This document shows, piece after piece, positions 52,321-60,675 of a stretch of DNA of 64,000 bases. The notes below the pieces were generated by a model. That model searched no databases. It saw only the letters and a program-made list of their open reading frames with translations, and was not told the origin of the DNA. How positions within the stretch are numbered: position 1 is the first letter of the stretch; every line of letters starts with the position of its first letter. The stretch covers positions 62,001 to 126,000 of the forward strand of contig NZ_JAFBDU010000002.1 of the NCBI RefSeq assembly GCF_016908395.1. The letters are read 5' to 3'. This DNA comes from Metabacillus crassostreae. GTDB taxonomy: Bacteria > Bacillota > Bacilli > Bacillales > Bacillaceae. The position numbers and the translations under genes are program-made.

Positions 52321-53499
52321 CTAATTAATTGGTATATTTACTTTGTTTGATCCTGTTTTTTTCTCTTTTAAGTAAAACAAGATAAAACCTATAAAACCTA
52401 TAAATGAAGATATAGCTAATAAAAGATAAAGTAGTTTGCCACCATAATTTTCAAATACAACACCACCTATTGATGAACCAACAATCCCTGTAATTCCAAA
52501 AGTGATACCTACAAACACCATATGACCTGTTGCTTGTAATTCTTCTGGAATTGCTTTATATAAATATTCAAGTGCTCCTAAAAACACAATCGCAAAACAG
52601 ATGCCATGCAATACCTGAATCATTAATAGCGTTGTTGGATCTTGTGCAAAAGCTGTCAAAACCCATCTTATACAATAAAGAAATGATGCGATAATAATAT
52701 AAAATATCGGACTTGAAGCTCTAAACCATTTTGCACTTAGGAAAAACAATAATGCTTCACTAGATACCCCAATAAACCAGATCCATCCAACTAGCATTTC
52801 GTTTCCGCCTATTTCAAATAAATACAAGCTGATAAACGAATCACTTGTTCTGTGTGTTAGTAACACAAGCGCCGTAAGGAAAAAGAAAACAAGCAAAGTT
52901 GGGTCCTTAAACAAGACTCCAATATCCTTATAATTCACTTTTTTAGTACCAGCCTTTGTATCAGATAAAAGCAAGGCTAAGAAACATGTAATAACCGTAA
53001 AAACAGTGACTGGTATGACTAAGAAACCAATTCCAAACTCTGTAAGTAGAAATCCACTTACTAAAGACACAATCGCAAAACCTATTGAACCCCACATCCT
53101 AATGGATCCAAATGTAACAGAATGAATTTGTGCCTGTCTTTTTGCGAGATTATCAGCCAAAGGATGTAATGGTGAGAAAAAGAAGAAGAAAAAGATTCCT
53201 GCGGTTATAATCCACAAAAATGAATCGATTTGAAAAATCCAAATAACACTTAGTAAAAAGCCGACTAAACAAGCAAATAAAACCCTTTTGACAGTTTTAT
53301 ATTTATCACTTGCATATCCCCATAAAGGCTGTGCAATTAACCCTACAAATGGACCTATTGCTAAAAACCAACCTATTTGTGAGCTTAAAAATCCTTTATG
53401 TTGAAAATATATTGGTAGAAAACTTACAACCATTGATCCAATTGCACTTACAAAAAACATGAACATTCTTAAAGATAGTAATTGATTTTGTATGATCAT
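52321..53499 (-). CDS. MFS transporter, sugar/nucleoside-symporter type
   Basis: The 392-residue, 12-helix protein belongs to the LacY-like/phenylpropionate-permease branch of MFS (PIYFQHKGFLSSQIGWFLAI near the start; QPLWGYASDKYKTVKRVL loop; SIRMWGSIGFAIVSL). It closely resembles the protein at 57889-59064, so the two are paralogues. Its downstream partner is a Gfo/Idh/MocA dehydrogenase. The substrate is probably a sugar or polyol. The start follows AAAGGAA. Confidence 0.88.
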   Translation of the reverse strand: MIIQNQLLSLRMFMFFVSAIGSMVVSFLPIYFQHKGFLSSQIGWFLAIGPFVGLIAQPLWGYASDKYKTVKRVLFACLVGFLLSVIWIFQIDSFLWIITAGIFFFFFFSPLHPLADNLAKRQAQIHSVTFGSIRMWGSIGFAIVSLVSGFLLTEFGIGFLVIPVTVFTVITCFLALLLSDTKAGTKKVNYKDIGVLFKDPTLLVFFFLTALVLLTHRTSDSFISLYLFEIGGNEMLVGWIWFIGVSSEALLFFLSAKWFRASSPIFYIIIASFLYCIRWVLTAFAQDPTTLLMIQVLHGICFAIVFLGALEYLYKAIPEELQATGHMVFVGITFGITGIVGSSIGGVVFENYGGKLLYLLLAISSFIGFIGFILFYLKEKKTGSNKVNIPIN

Positions 53500-53763
53500 A
53501 AATTATTCCTTTATTATGTATTTGCAAGATGTAATAAACAATTCAACACTCTTACAGTTTAAGTATGCTTTATATAACCTCCATTTTGTTATTTTTGTTA
53601 TTAGGTTGTTATTATATTATAAAACATAAAATCTATGATTGTAAGTTATAAATATAACTTTTGTTAAAATGTAAAGGGGATATCCTCATTTATATAGAAT
53701 ACTTACTTAAAGAATATATGTTAGATGTATAAACTTGTATGTTACTTTTTGGAGTGTGATAGT

Positions 53764-54060
53764 ATGATCTTGGAAGCTGTAATGCTTCATGTTAAAAAGG
53801 GATTAGAAGCTGAATATGAAGAGGCCTTTCGACAGGCTTCTGGAATAATTCGTACAATGAAGGGCTATTGTAGCCACGAGCTCCAGCGCTGTTTGGAAGT
53901 TGAGGGGAAATATCTTCTTTTAGTTACTTGGGAAACACTCGAAGACCACACAGACGGTTTTAGAAGATCTCCTGAATATTTACAGTGGAAAGAGCTTTTA
54001 CATCGTTTTTATGAACCATTTCCTACTGTTGAACATTTCGAAAAGGTTGAACTTAACTAA
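53764..54060 (+). CDS. Antibiotic-biosynthesis-monooxygenase (ABM) fold protein
   Basis: The 98-residue protein has the ferredoxin-like ABM fold: ILEAVMLHVKKGLEAEYEEA at the start, then YLLLVTWETLEDHTDGFRRS and YEPFPTVEHFEKV. Small stand-alone members include haem- or quinone-active oxygenases and proteins of unknown role; nothing here decides. The frame opens at 53725, but TTGGAGTG directs the ATG at 53764. It is monocistronic and faces the YteA-like gene across a shared terminator. Confidence 0.8.
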   Translation: MILEAVMLHVKKGLEAEYEEAFRQASGIIRTMKGYCSHELQRCLEVEGKYLLLVTWETLEDHTDGFRRSPEYLQWKELLHRFYEPFPTVEHFEKVELN

Positions 54061-54118
54061 GTGATGTTTTACAAAATGGTTTTAGCATGTTGTTTACCTT
54101 CTTAAATATCACAGTAGA

Positions 54119-54152
54119 GACCACTTTAATTATCGAACTAAAGTGGTCTTTT
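54119..54152. terminator. Bidirectional terminator
   Basis: GACCACTTTA (54119-54128) pairs with TAAAGTGGTC (54139-54148), followed by TTTT. It lies between the convergent ABM and YteA-like genes. Confidence 0.8.
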
Positions 54153-54162
54153 CCATGAGCAA

Positions 54163-54771
54163 CTATTTTTTATTATGGAACACGATTGTTTGCTTTCCCT
54201 TTATATCATTACCTATATCCTTGTTAAAGTCTTCCATAAAATTTTCATTTTCAACCTGATCCTGATAATTTTCTTCATCACCAGTATAATCTGCTGGTGT
54301 ATCACTTGTTCCATATCTAGCTACTTCAGCAAAGCTGTCTTCATGATCTTTAATTTCATCACTTCTCTTTTCATTATTAAAAGTAGGGGTTAATACTTCC
54401 TCTTCAATAGGACGAGATTGATGAGCTCCAGATTGTTTGGTGTGATCAATACAGTATAATGTGGTTGGTACAGCTTCTAGACGCTCAAACGGGATAGAAT
54501 TTCCGCATTCTTTACAGTTCCCGTAAGTTTCCTCTTTCATCGCCTGTATTGCTTTTTCAATTTTTTTCAACTCTTCTTTTACATGATCATTAATTGCGAG
54601 ATCTGATTCTTTTTCATATAGCTCTGATCCCATGTCTGCAGGATGATTATCATAGCTAGATAACTCCCCAGTAGATTGTTTTTCCTTTGTATGACGAATT
54701 GTGGATTTTAGTTTATGTTTTTCTTCTTCTAATTTATTCCTCAATATAGTTAATTGTTGTGAAGAAATCAT
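54163..54771 (-). CDS. YteA/YocK-type TraR-DksA-family protein
   Basis: The 202-residue protein has an N-terminal coiled coil (about 5-85) and a short DksA-type finger, CKECGNSIPFERLEAVPTTL followed by YC (about 89-110). The fourth Cys of the usual C4 finger is missing (IDH), as in Bacillus YteA and YocK. The acidic C-terminal tail is also typical. These are stress or sporulation-linked proteins of unknown mechanism, probably acting near RNA polymerase. The start follows ATAGGAGTG. Confidence 0.85.
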   Translation of the reverse strand: MISSQQLTILRNKLEEEKHKLKSTIRHTKEKQSTGELSSYDNHPADMGSELYEKESDLAINDHVKEELKKIEKAIQAMKEETYGNCKECGNSIPFERLEAVPTTLYCIDHTKQSGAHQSRPIEEEVLTPTFNNEKRSDEIKDHEDSFAEVARYGTSDTPADYTGDEENYQDQVENENFMEDFNKDIGNDIKGKQTIVFHNKK

Positions 54772-54873
54772 TTAATAACACTCCTATAGCTTGATTAATG
54801 TGTTATTGTACAATTCCCTTTTTAGAAGAATTCAAACAATGGCAATCTTCTTGATAAAAATTAATACAAAACA

Positions 54874-54899
54874 AAAAAGCCTTATGCTAGGCTTTTTCA
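54874..54899 (-). terminator. Terminator of the 139-residue gene
   Basis: AAAAAGCCT (54874-54882) pairs with AGGCTTTTT (54889-54897). It overlaps the last codons of the minus-strand gene. Confidence 0.75.
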
Positions 54900-55306
54900 T
54901 CATCTGTTTTTATTGAAGAGCTACTTTCTTTCAAATAACGAAGATAGTTTGTTTTATCCTCAAGCTCTCTTTCAAGATAGCCTATGTAAGAAAAAAGCAG
55001 ATTAATGTCTTTAGTGAAATCATTTTTCTCTGACATATATTTTTGCTTTATTTTTTTGACTTCTTTTTTTACAATCCATTGCTCAGTTTGGTTCTCTTGT
55101 TCAACGATATCAAAGCATTTCACTTTATCTGTAGGAATGAGTTCAATTCCCATAAATCGTTTTATCGGATTTTCAGCATTTATGGAAATCATATAGACAA
55201 ATTTTTCATTCTCAAGCTCTTCCAGTGCGTCTGGATGGATGTTCATCTTTTTAGGAATAACATCTTGTTCTACAATAAACGCTTTTAATTGATCGACAAC
55301 TTTCAT
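54887..55306 (-). CDS. Uncharacterised 139-residue protein
   Basis: I do not recognise the family. The N-terminal half is mixed alpha/beta (MKVVDQLKAFIVEQDVIPKK; EKFVYMISINAENPIKRFMG). The C-terminal half is a charged helical region that could form a coiled coil (EQWIVKKEVKKIKQKYMSEK; GYLERELEDKTNYLRYLKE). The start has a strong GAGGAGG site. It is monocistronic between the YteA-like gene and cspD. Confidence 0.65.
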   Translation of the reverse strand: MKVVDQLKAFIVEQDVIPKKMNIHPDALEELENEKFVYMISINAENPIKRFMGIELIPTDKVKCFDIVEQENQTEQWIVKKEVKKIKQKYMSEKNDFTKDINLLFSYIGYLERELEDKTNYLRYLKESSSSIKTDDEKA

Positions 55307-55553
55307 ACCTTTTCCTCCTCATTACATGTATTTCAAAAGGAATACATAGTACAACCTATTCTTATAGGTGTAGAAAAAGTACAATCAAGTTATAAAAAAG
55401 AAAATAACAAAAGTACAAGCTTCCTTGAATCGATCTAAATCTGGATGAATTTCAACTGTGATAAAAGAATCACGTTCAGCGAAGAGAGCTGTGGTTGACT
55501 AATTATGGGGAGATGACCTGAAGTTATAAAACAAAACCAAAGGGCCTGTCCCT

Positions 55554-55604
55554 CAGTTACAAAATAGCGGTTCTCACTATGTATGTTTTGTAACTGGGTC
55601 AGAC
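55554..55604. other. Long-looped hairpin with GGGTCAGACCC, downstream of cspD
   Basis: CAGTTACAAAA (55554-55564) pairs with TTTTGTAACTG (55586-55596), and GGGTCAGACCC (55595-55605) follows with TTTT. It may end cspD transcription or be a dispersed element. The rest of the 335-bp gap before it (55307-55550) shows nothing I can support. Confidence 0.45.
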
Positions 55605-55641
55605 CCTTTTGACTCATACGATATATGGTTTTTGTCTGGTT

Positions 55642-55842
55642 TTATATTTTTTGAACGTTAGCAGCTTGTGGTCCTCTATTTCCTTCTTCGATATCGAAAG
55701 AAACTTCTTGACCTTCTTCTAAGCTTTTGTAACCTTCACCTTGAATTGAAGAAAAATGAACAAATACGTCATCTCCACCTTCAACTTCAATAAATCCAAA
55801 ACCTTTTTCTGAGTTAAACCATTTTACTTTACCTTGTGCCAT
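55642..55842 (-). CDS. cspD: Cold-shock protein (CspD-like)
   Basis: The 66-residue OB-fold protein binds single-stranded RNA and DNA and acts as an RNA chaperone. RNP1 (KGFGFIEV, residues 13-20) and RNP2 (VFVHF, 26-30) are intact, and the protein ends [13 protein letters not shown]. It resembles CspD more than CspB because of EGGDDVF and [16 protein letters not shown] precedes the start. The 200-bp leader upstream is AT-rich, as is common for cold-shock mRNAs, but no defined element is visible. Confidence 0.95.
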   Translation of the reverse strand: MAQGKVKWFNSEKGFGFIEVEGGDDVFVHFSSIQGEGYKSLEEGQEVSFDIEEGNRGPQAANVQKI

Positions 55843-55975
55843 TAATCTTTTCCTCCTAAATCAATCAAACAATTTTATTACATTTTCGCTTATTATTATT
55901 ACCGCTATAAAAAAATTTAAACCTCTTTTTAAAAAGTTTTTTTAAAAACCTACAAAAAAGATTCTATATATCTAA

Positions 55976-56002
55976 TTGTGATAAAATAATTATAAATCAC
56001 AA
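55976..56002. promoter_or_regulatory. Candidate operator: inverted repeat before the Cof-type gene
   Basis: TTGTGAT (55976-55982) and ATCACAA (55996-56002) form a perfect 7-bp inverted repeat with a 13-bp spacer, 45 bp before the gene at 56047. Confidence 0.4.
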
Positions 56003-56046
56003 ACTCATTTATGATTATCTTAAAAATGTTATACAGGAGCTGACAA

Positions 56047-56838
56047 ATGAAAAATTATCAACTGTTATTCTTAGACATTGATGGAACAATTTTAAAGCCG
56101 GATGACACAATTGAAGAATCAACAAAGGAAGCAATTGGAGTAGCCAAAAGTAAGGGTATTACTGTATTTTTAGCTACCGGTCGTCCATTACATGAAATTT
56201 CTACTATTGCAAATGAATTAAACATAACTTCGCTTATTGGTTATAATGGCGCATATGCGATTCATAATGGTAAGGATATTTTTAAAACGCCAATGAATAA
56301 ATCTACCGTAGAGGATTTTGTTAAAATAGCTAATGATAACGATCATGAGTTTGTTTTATATACACATGACAAAAACGTATTTTCTAATATAGAAGCCTCT
56401 CTTGTAAAAGAATTTATTCAAGCTTTTCATTTACATAAAAACAATGGCTTTTCAGAAGAATTTCTATCACAAATTCTTGGTATAACATTAATTAATCTAA
56501 AAGAAAATGAACATAAGCTATATGAAACAAAAGAACCTTCCATCCATTTATCACAAGTGAATGTTGATGGTTTACGTCATTGCTATGATGTTATACGTGA
56601 TAATGTAAATAAAGGCATAGCTGTTCAGCATATCCTTGATCTTCTTAACATTAATAAAGAAAATGCGGTAGCTTTTGGTGATGGTATGAATGATAAAGAA
56701 ATGTTATCCATTGTTGGAGAAGGCTTTGCAATGGGAAATGCACATCCTGATTTAATACAATACGCAAAACATCAAACAACTTCTGTTTCTGACTCTGGTA
56801 TCTATAATGGACTGAAAAAAATTGGGGTTATCTCTTAA
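56047..56838 (+). CDS. Cof-type HAD phosphatase
   Basis: The 263-residue protein is a class IIB HAD sugar-phosphate or nucleotide-cofactor phosphatase. Motif I is LFLDIDGTILKPDD (8-21), motif II is FLATGRPL, and the C-terminal motifs are NKGIAVQHILDLL and VAFGDGMNDKEML. Substrates of this branch are promiscuous and include FMN and sugar phosphates. The start follows ACAGGAG. The DUF1801 gene begins 14 bp downstream, so the two form an operon, with a possible operator upstream. Confidence 0.9.
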   Translation: MKNYQLLFLDIDGTILKPDDTIEESTKEAIGVAKSKGITVFLATGRPLHEISTIANELNITSLIGYNGAYAIHNGKDIFKTPMNKSTVEDFVKIANDNDHEFVLYTHDKNVFSNIEASLVKEFIQAFHLHKNNGFSEEFLSQILGITLINLKENEHKLYETKEPSIHLSQVNVDGLRHCYDVIRDNVNKGIAVQHILDLLNINKENAVAFGDGMNDKEMLSIVGEGFAMGNAHPDLIQYAKHQTTSVSDSGIYNGLKKIGVIS

Positions 56839-56852
56839 GGAGGTGTTCACAT

Positions 56853-57272
56853 TTGTATGAACTGAAAACAAAACAGAATGATCATAATGTGATGGATTTC
56901 ATTGAACAAGTAGAGAACCCGAAAAAACGTGAAGATGCTTATAAATTGCTAGATATTTTCTCAGAAACAACAGGCTTTGAAGCAAAAATGTGGGGATCAA
57001 GTATTATTGGATTCGGAAGATATCATTACAAATATCAAACAGGACATGAAGGTGATGCACCATTAGTTGGCTTTTCCCCACGTAAAGCTAACTTCAGTTT
57101 GTATTTTGCAACAGGTGATACTAAAAGAGATCAATTACTCGAAAGATTTGGCAAACACAAATCAGGTAAGGCTTGTGTGTATATTAATAAAGTCGCTGAT
57201 ATTGATATAGAGGTCTTAAAAGAATTAATCACTCAATCTGTTCATTTTTTACAAAAAACATATCCAGAGTAA
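56853..57272 (+). CDS. DUF1801-family protein
   Basis: The 139-residue soluble protein has the DUF1801 pattern: VMDFIEQVENPKKREDAYKL, then EAKMWGSSIIGFGRYHYKYQ, then VGFSPRKANFSLYF and GKACVYINKVADIDIEVLKE. The fold is related to iron-transport chaperone-like proteins (frataxin/YdhG type), but the role is unknown. The start is TTG behind AAGGAGGTG. It is the second gene of the HAD operon. Confidence 0.85.
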   Translation: MYELKTKQNDHNVMDFIEQVENPKKREDAYKLLDIFSETTGFEAKMWGSSIIGFGRYHYKYQTGHEGDAPLVGFSPRKANFSLYFATGDTKRDQLLERFGKHKSGKACVYINKVADIDIEVLKELITQSVHFLQKTYPE

Positions 57273-57297
57273 CAAAATTCTCTTGAGCATTATCTAG

Positions 57298-57500
57298 AAA
57301 AAGAGGCTGGGACATATCTTAAGGAATTAACAAGAATTCTGAACTAAGTAATATATACGTTGATTTTTGTTGGATAAAAAGTAACAACTAGACCCTACAG
57401 TGCTTAGCAATGGGAGGCTTGCCAGCTTCCCACAGAAAGCAGAATTTACTTCAAGGTCGCACTGCACCTACAACCATTGTTCGGTTTCTTTTTTGTTAAG
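57298..57500. repeat. Remnant or variant of repeat family A
   Basis: AAAAAGAGGCTGGGACATA matches the left end of family A, but the following text diverges. A centre with GACCCTACAGTG...GGGAGGCTTGCCAGCTTCCC has a layout like the family A centre without base identity. It opens the 616-bp gene-free stretch 57273-57888. Confidence 0.45.
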
Positions 57501-57512
57501 GGCTGTTTTCGC

Positions 57513-57625
57513 AAACTTTGATGCTTTTAAATACTCGAAGCAATCAGCACTGTATTACGTCTAGGGGCATCTTTTCTTCATAAAAGAGTTTACTTATAGT
57601 GGAAACACTGTTTTCACTCCAAATT
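57513..57625. repeat. Dispersed repeat family B, copy 4 (inverted, partial)
   Basis: The copy starts AAGGGCTGTTTTCGCAAACT and contains ACGTCTAGGGGCATCTTTTC, the reverse of the family core, then fades. From 57626 to 57888 I see only AT-rich sequence, with one long hairpin (AAACCGATTTC at 57701 against GAAATCGGTTT at 57813). Confidence 0.6.
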
Positions 57626-57888
57626 TTGGTTAAAAAGTCGATTCGCATTCTAACTATTGGTTATATATAAAACGTAAGTATAGTATATTCAATAATGAGA
57701 AACCGATTTCTTATTTTGAAGATAAATCTGTTGATTATTGCTATATTAGTAGGTATAATCGTTAAAGCAAATAGATTATACCTACTTTTCATTTCTTTTT
57801 TCATTCATTTACGAAATCGGTTTCCTTAAAGAACAACGACTTTACCATTCCTCAATTTATATTTTTGAAAGGCTTGTGACAAACATCT

Positions 57889-59064
57889 ATGAAAACAACA
57901 CCATTAAAATTATTTTTATTTTTCATCCAAGCAATTGGTTTTATATGTACTTCTTATTTACCAATCTACTTATTACATAAAGGCTACTCTGCTACTGAGG
58001 TTGGAATGCTACTAGCAATTGGACCTTTTGCTTCTTTACTTTCTGAACCTATCGGCGGGTACGTTAGCGACAAAATTAGAAGTATAAAAAAAGTCTTGTT
58101 ATTTTGTATAGCTGGTATGCTTTTTTCAGGATTTGTATTTTTTCAGCTTGATAGCTTTACAGCAATGGCTATTTTAATATATTGCTTATTCTTTTTCTTA
58201 GCTCCAACTGGCGGATTGAGTGATAGTCTTTCTCAAAAAACAGCTGATAAAATGAATATAAGTTTTGGAAGTATTCGCATGTGGGGCTCACTCGGTTACG
58301 GAATTTCAAGTATTACGATAGGTTATTTATTAAGTTATCTTGGTGTAGACAATATTGTTATACCATTTATGTTCTTCTGTGTTAGCGTTTTTATCATCGG
58401 GATTTTCCTAACTGACATAAAAGTAACAGGTGGTTCTGATAGTAAAGTCAATTTTAAGGATGCTTTCCTTCTCTTAAAAAGCATACGATTTACAGTCTTT
58501 TTAATTATCGTTTTATTTATTACTTTAGGTCATAGAGCAAACGATCTTTATCTTAGTGTGTTTATACAAAAAGTTGGTGGGACGGAAACGACAATTGGCT
58601 GGGCTTTCTTTTGGGGTGTTGCAACCGAAGTGCTCGTGTTTTTCACAAGTGGTTATTGGTACAGAAAATATAAAGATCTAACTTTTATCATCTTTGCTGC
58701 GCTATTATATGGTATCCGTTTTATTGGTATGTCATTTGCTTCAAGCTCAGTTGAATTAATTTTTTATCAATTGCTTCACGGTGTTACATTTGGTGTATTT
58801 TTTACAGTTGCCCTTTCCTATGTAACAAAAATTGTTCCTGCACGACTACAATCAACAGGACATGTTTTATTGATTTCCGTATTCTTTGGCTACTCTGGTA
58901 TGATAAGTGCCTTGATAGGTGGTAAATTTATTGATACCTACAGCGTATTCTCATTGTATTTATTAATTGGCTGTGCTGCAATATTCGGTGCAGTACTTCT
59001 AATGATTTATAGTAAATTCGTTAGTGTAGAAAAGCAAACGAATCGTATTACATCATCTTTATAA
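57889..59064 (+). CDS. MFS transporter, paralogue of the 52321-53499 protein
   Basis: The 391-residue, 12-helix protein has the same landmarks as its paralogue: LPIYLLHKGYSATEVGMLLA, then SEPIGGYVSDKIRSIKKVLL, SFGSIRMWGSLGYGISSIT and LLHGVTFGVFFTVALSY. It is probably a proton-coupled sugar or nucleoside-type permease. It stands alone with its own terminator, next to a convergent PucR-type regulator. The ribosome site (GAAAGG) is weak and distant, so the start is less certain than for other genes. Confidence 0.86.
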   Translation: MKTTPLKLFLFFIQAIGFICTSYLPIYLLHKGYSATEVGMLLAIGPFASLLSEPIGGYVSDKIRSIKKVLLFCIAGMLFSGFVFFQLDSFTAMAILIYCLFFFLAPTGGLSDSLSQKTADKMNISFGSIRMWGSLGYGISSITIGYLLSYLGVDNIVIPFMFFCVSVFIIGIFLTDIKVTGGSDSKVNFKDAFLLLKSIRFTVFLIIVLFITLGHRANDLYLSVFIQKVGGTETTIGWAFFWGVATEVLVFFTSGYWYRKYKDLTFIIFAALLYGIRFIGMSFASSSVELIFYQLLHGVTFGVFFTVALSYVTKIVPARLQSTGHVLLISVFFGYSGMISALIGGKFIDTYSVFSLYLLIGCAAIFGAVLLMIYSKFVSVEKQTNRITSSL

Positions 59065-59071
59065 AGTAAAG

Positions 59072-59103
59072 AACAGGCCTCGTATACATTGGCCTGTTTT
59101 TTA
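59072..59103 (+). terminator. Rho-independent terminator of the MFS gene
   Basis: AACAGGCC (59072-59079) pairs with GGCCTGTT (59091-59098), followed by TTTTT. Confidence 0.85.
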
Positions 59104-59123
59104 TTTTAGTAACGACAATAAGG

Positions 59124-60356
59124 CTATAATTTTTTATTTAACATCAAATCAAGATATAACTGACACTTTTGATTGAAATCTGAAAAATCGATTGAGGTTA
59201 GCTCTGTTATTTGTTTCAATCGATAATTAAGTGTGTTAAGGTGAATAAACATTTGCTCAGCAGTAGGTTTAAGCTTACAATTATTAACTAAATAGTATTC
59301 AAGTGTTTTCACTAATTCAGTTTGACTTTCACGATCTTTTGCTTGAAGAATTTGTAGGTTTTTATTTTGATAGTTGTTTTTGTTATTCTTATTCTTTATC
59401 ACATCAAGATATCGGAATATACCCATTTTATCATATTCATATGGAACGTTTTCCTGTGTACCAATTTCTTCTGCAATATTCACTACTTCTAACGCTTCCT
59501 CATAGCTATTTTGTAAAGATAAAATAGTTTGATATTCATTACCAACACCTATATATATGTTTGAATAACGATTTTCATCAAAGTTTGTTAGTAGATTTTC
59601 AATAATTTGCAAAGATGTAGCTACTGGTGAATATTTAAGTGAATAGCAGCCAACAATAATCACAATATTTGTCTGATTAACTAAAACATGACTTGTATTA
59701 TCCTTCAAATTTAAATAAGAGCGAATCGTTTCCTTTAATTCTTCTACAAGCTCTTCCTCAGCTTCAATTGCATTAACAACCATTATATTAAAAATTGAAG
59801 GTAAAATAATGTCTAACTGAGAAGCCTCCCATCTAAGCTCTTTTTCATTTTTAAAACTGAAATTTATAGCCTTTCTAAAAAAATTCTCAATTTCTTCTGC
59901 TTTCTGTTGTTTGATTTTGTTTTTTCTATAAATGATTTTCCCAACATGAAAGGATACTTTATGTAAGAATTCCAATTCTTCTTCCGTTAGTTCCTCTTCA
60001 ATCTCCTGAACCCAAATATAGCCCATAATAGTATCCTTATACGTTGCACTAGTCACAACTCGCTTATTTAGCCCTATATCATTCATTTCACTTATTCGAA
60101 AGGGCTTTTCTGTTGTTTTCAGCTGATCAATTATACCCGTCTCAACAAACTTTTCAAATATATGTAAAGGGCATTTTTTAGAGAAAATAGTTTTCTGATT
60201 TGCAATATCAAAATGTTCAACATAGTAAGAGTTATACGCCAATAGAAAAAAATGGTCACTTTCTAAGATAACTGGTTTTTTTAAACCATTACTAACATAA
60301 TCGATGACTTCATTAATATCTGATAAAGATAAAATCTGTTCTAATAGCTCGTCCAT
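59124..60356 (-). CDS. PucR/CdaR-family transcriptional regulator
   Basis: The protein has about 410 residues. The N-terminal 150 residues form a GAF-like sensor region (VSNGLKKPVILESDHFFLLA), followed by a middle GGDEF-like CdaR domain (about 180-310). The C-terminal PucR helix-turn-helix is at about 350-408 (QMFIHLNTLNYRLKQITELT). Family members control purine, sugar-acid or amino-acid catabolism. The frame opens 11 codons earlier, but GTAGGAG directs the ATG at 60354-60356. No catabolic operon is adjacent; the MFS gene facing it is a possible target. Confidence 0.86.
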   Translation of the reverse strand: MDELLEQILSLSDINEVIDYVSNGLKKPVILESDHFFLLAYNSYYVEHFDIANQKTIFSKKCPLHIFEKFVETGIIDQLKTTEKPFRISEMNDIGLNKRVVTSATYKDTIMGYIWVQEIEEELTEEELEFLHKVSFHVGKIIYRKNKIKQQKAEEIENFFRKAINFSFKNEKELRWEASQLDIILPSIFNIMVVNAIEAEEELVEELKETIRSYLNLKDNTSHVLVNQTNIVIIVGCYSLKYSPVATSLQIIENLLTNFDENRYSNIYIGVGNEYQTILSLQNSYEEALEVVNIAEEIGTQENVPYEYDKMGIFRYLDVIKNKNNKNNYQNKNLQILQAKDRESQTELVKTLEYYLVNNCKLKPTAEQMFIHLNTLNYRLKQITELTSIDFSDFNQKCQLYLDLMLNKKL

Positions 60357-60489
60357 ATATCTAGCTCCTACATCGGTTATATTTACCATTTATCATACTG
60401 TGCAAAAGCAAAAATGTATAGCATCTTTGTGAGAAAATATTACAACGTTTTTATCTTTTCCTTTTATGAAGGATTCAATGACAATTAAA

Positions 60490-60568
60490 AAAGATGCCTC
60501 TAAACTGTATACAATGCAGTCTCTTAAAGTTACTTAAAGCAACAACGTTATAGGAATCAGCCTTTATA
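60490..60568. repeat. Dispersed repeat family B, copy 5 (partial)
   Basis: AAAAGATGCCTCTAAACTGT and TTAAAGCAACAACGTTATAG match the second half of family B, ending GGAATCAGCC. It lies in the gap before floT; no gene is seen there. Confidence 0.5.
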
Positions 60569-60631
60569 AAAAAGCAATGTTACCGATATCATCAATTCTT
60601 CTAGATTAATATCCTTCAAAAATACTTCATG

Positions 60632-60660
60632 AAAAAAGGAAGACATCAAAGTGTCTCCCT
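60632..60660 (-). terminator. Terminator of floT
   Basis: On the minus strand GGGAGACAC and GTCTTCC form a short stem (60651-60659 with 60638-60644), followed by TTTTTTC. It lies 16 bp after the stop. Confidence 0.7.
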
Positions 60661-60675
60661 TTTTACAGTAATGCT

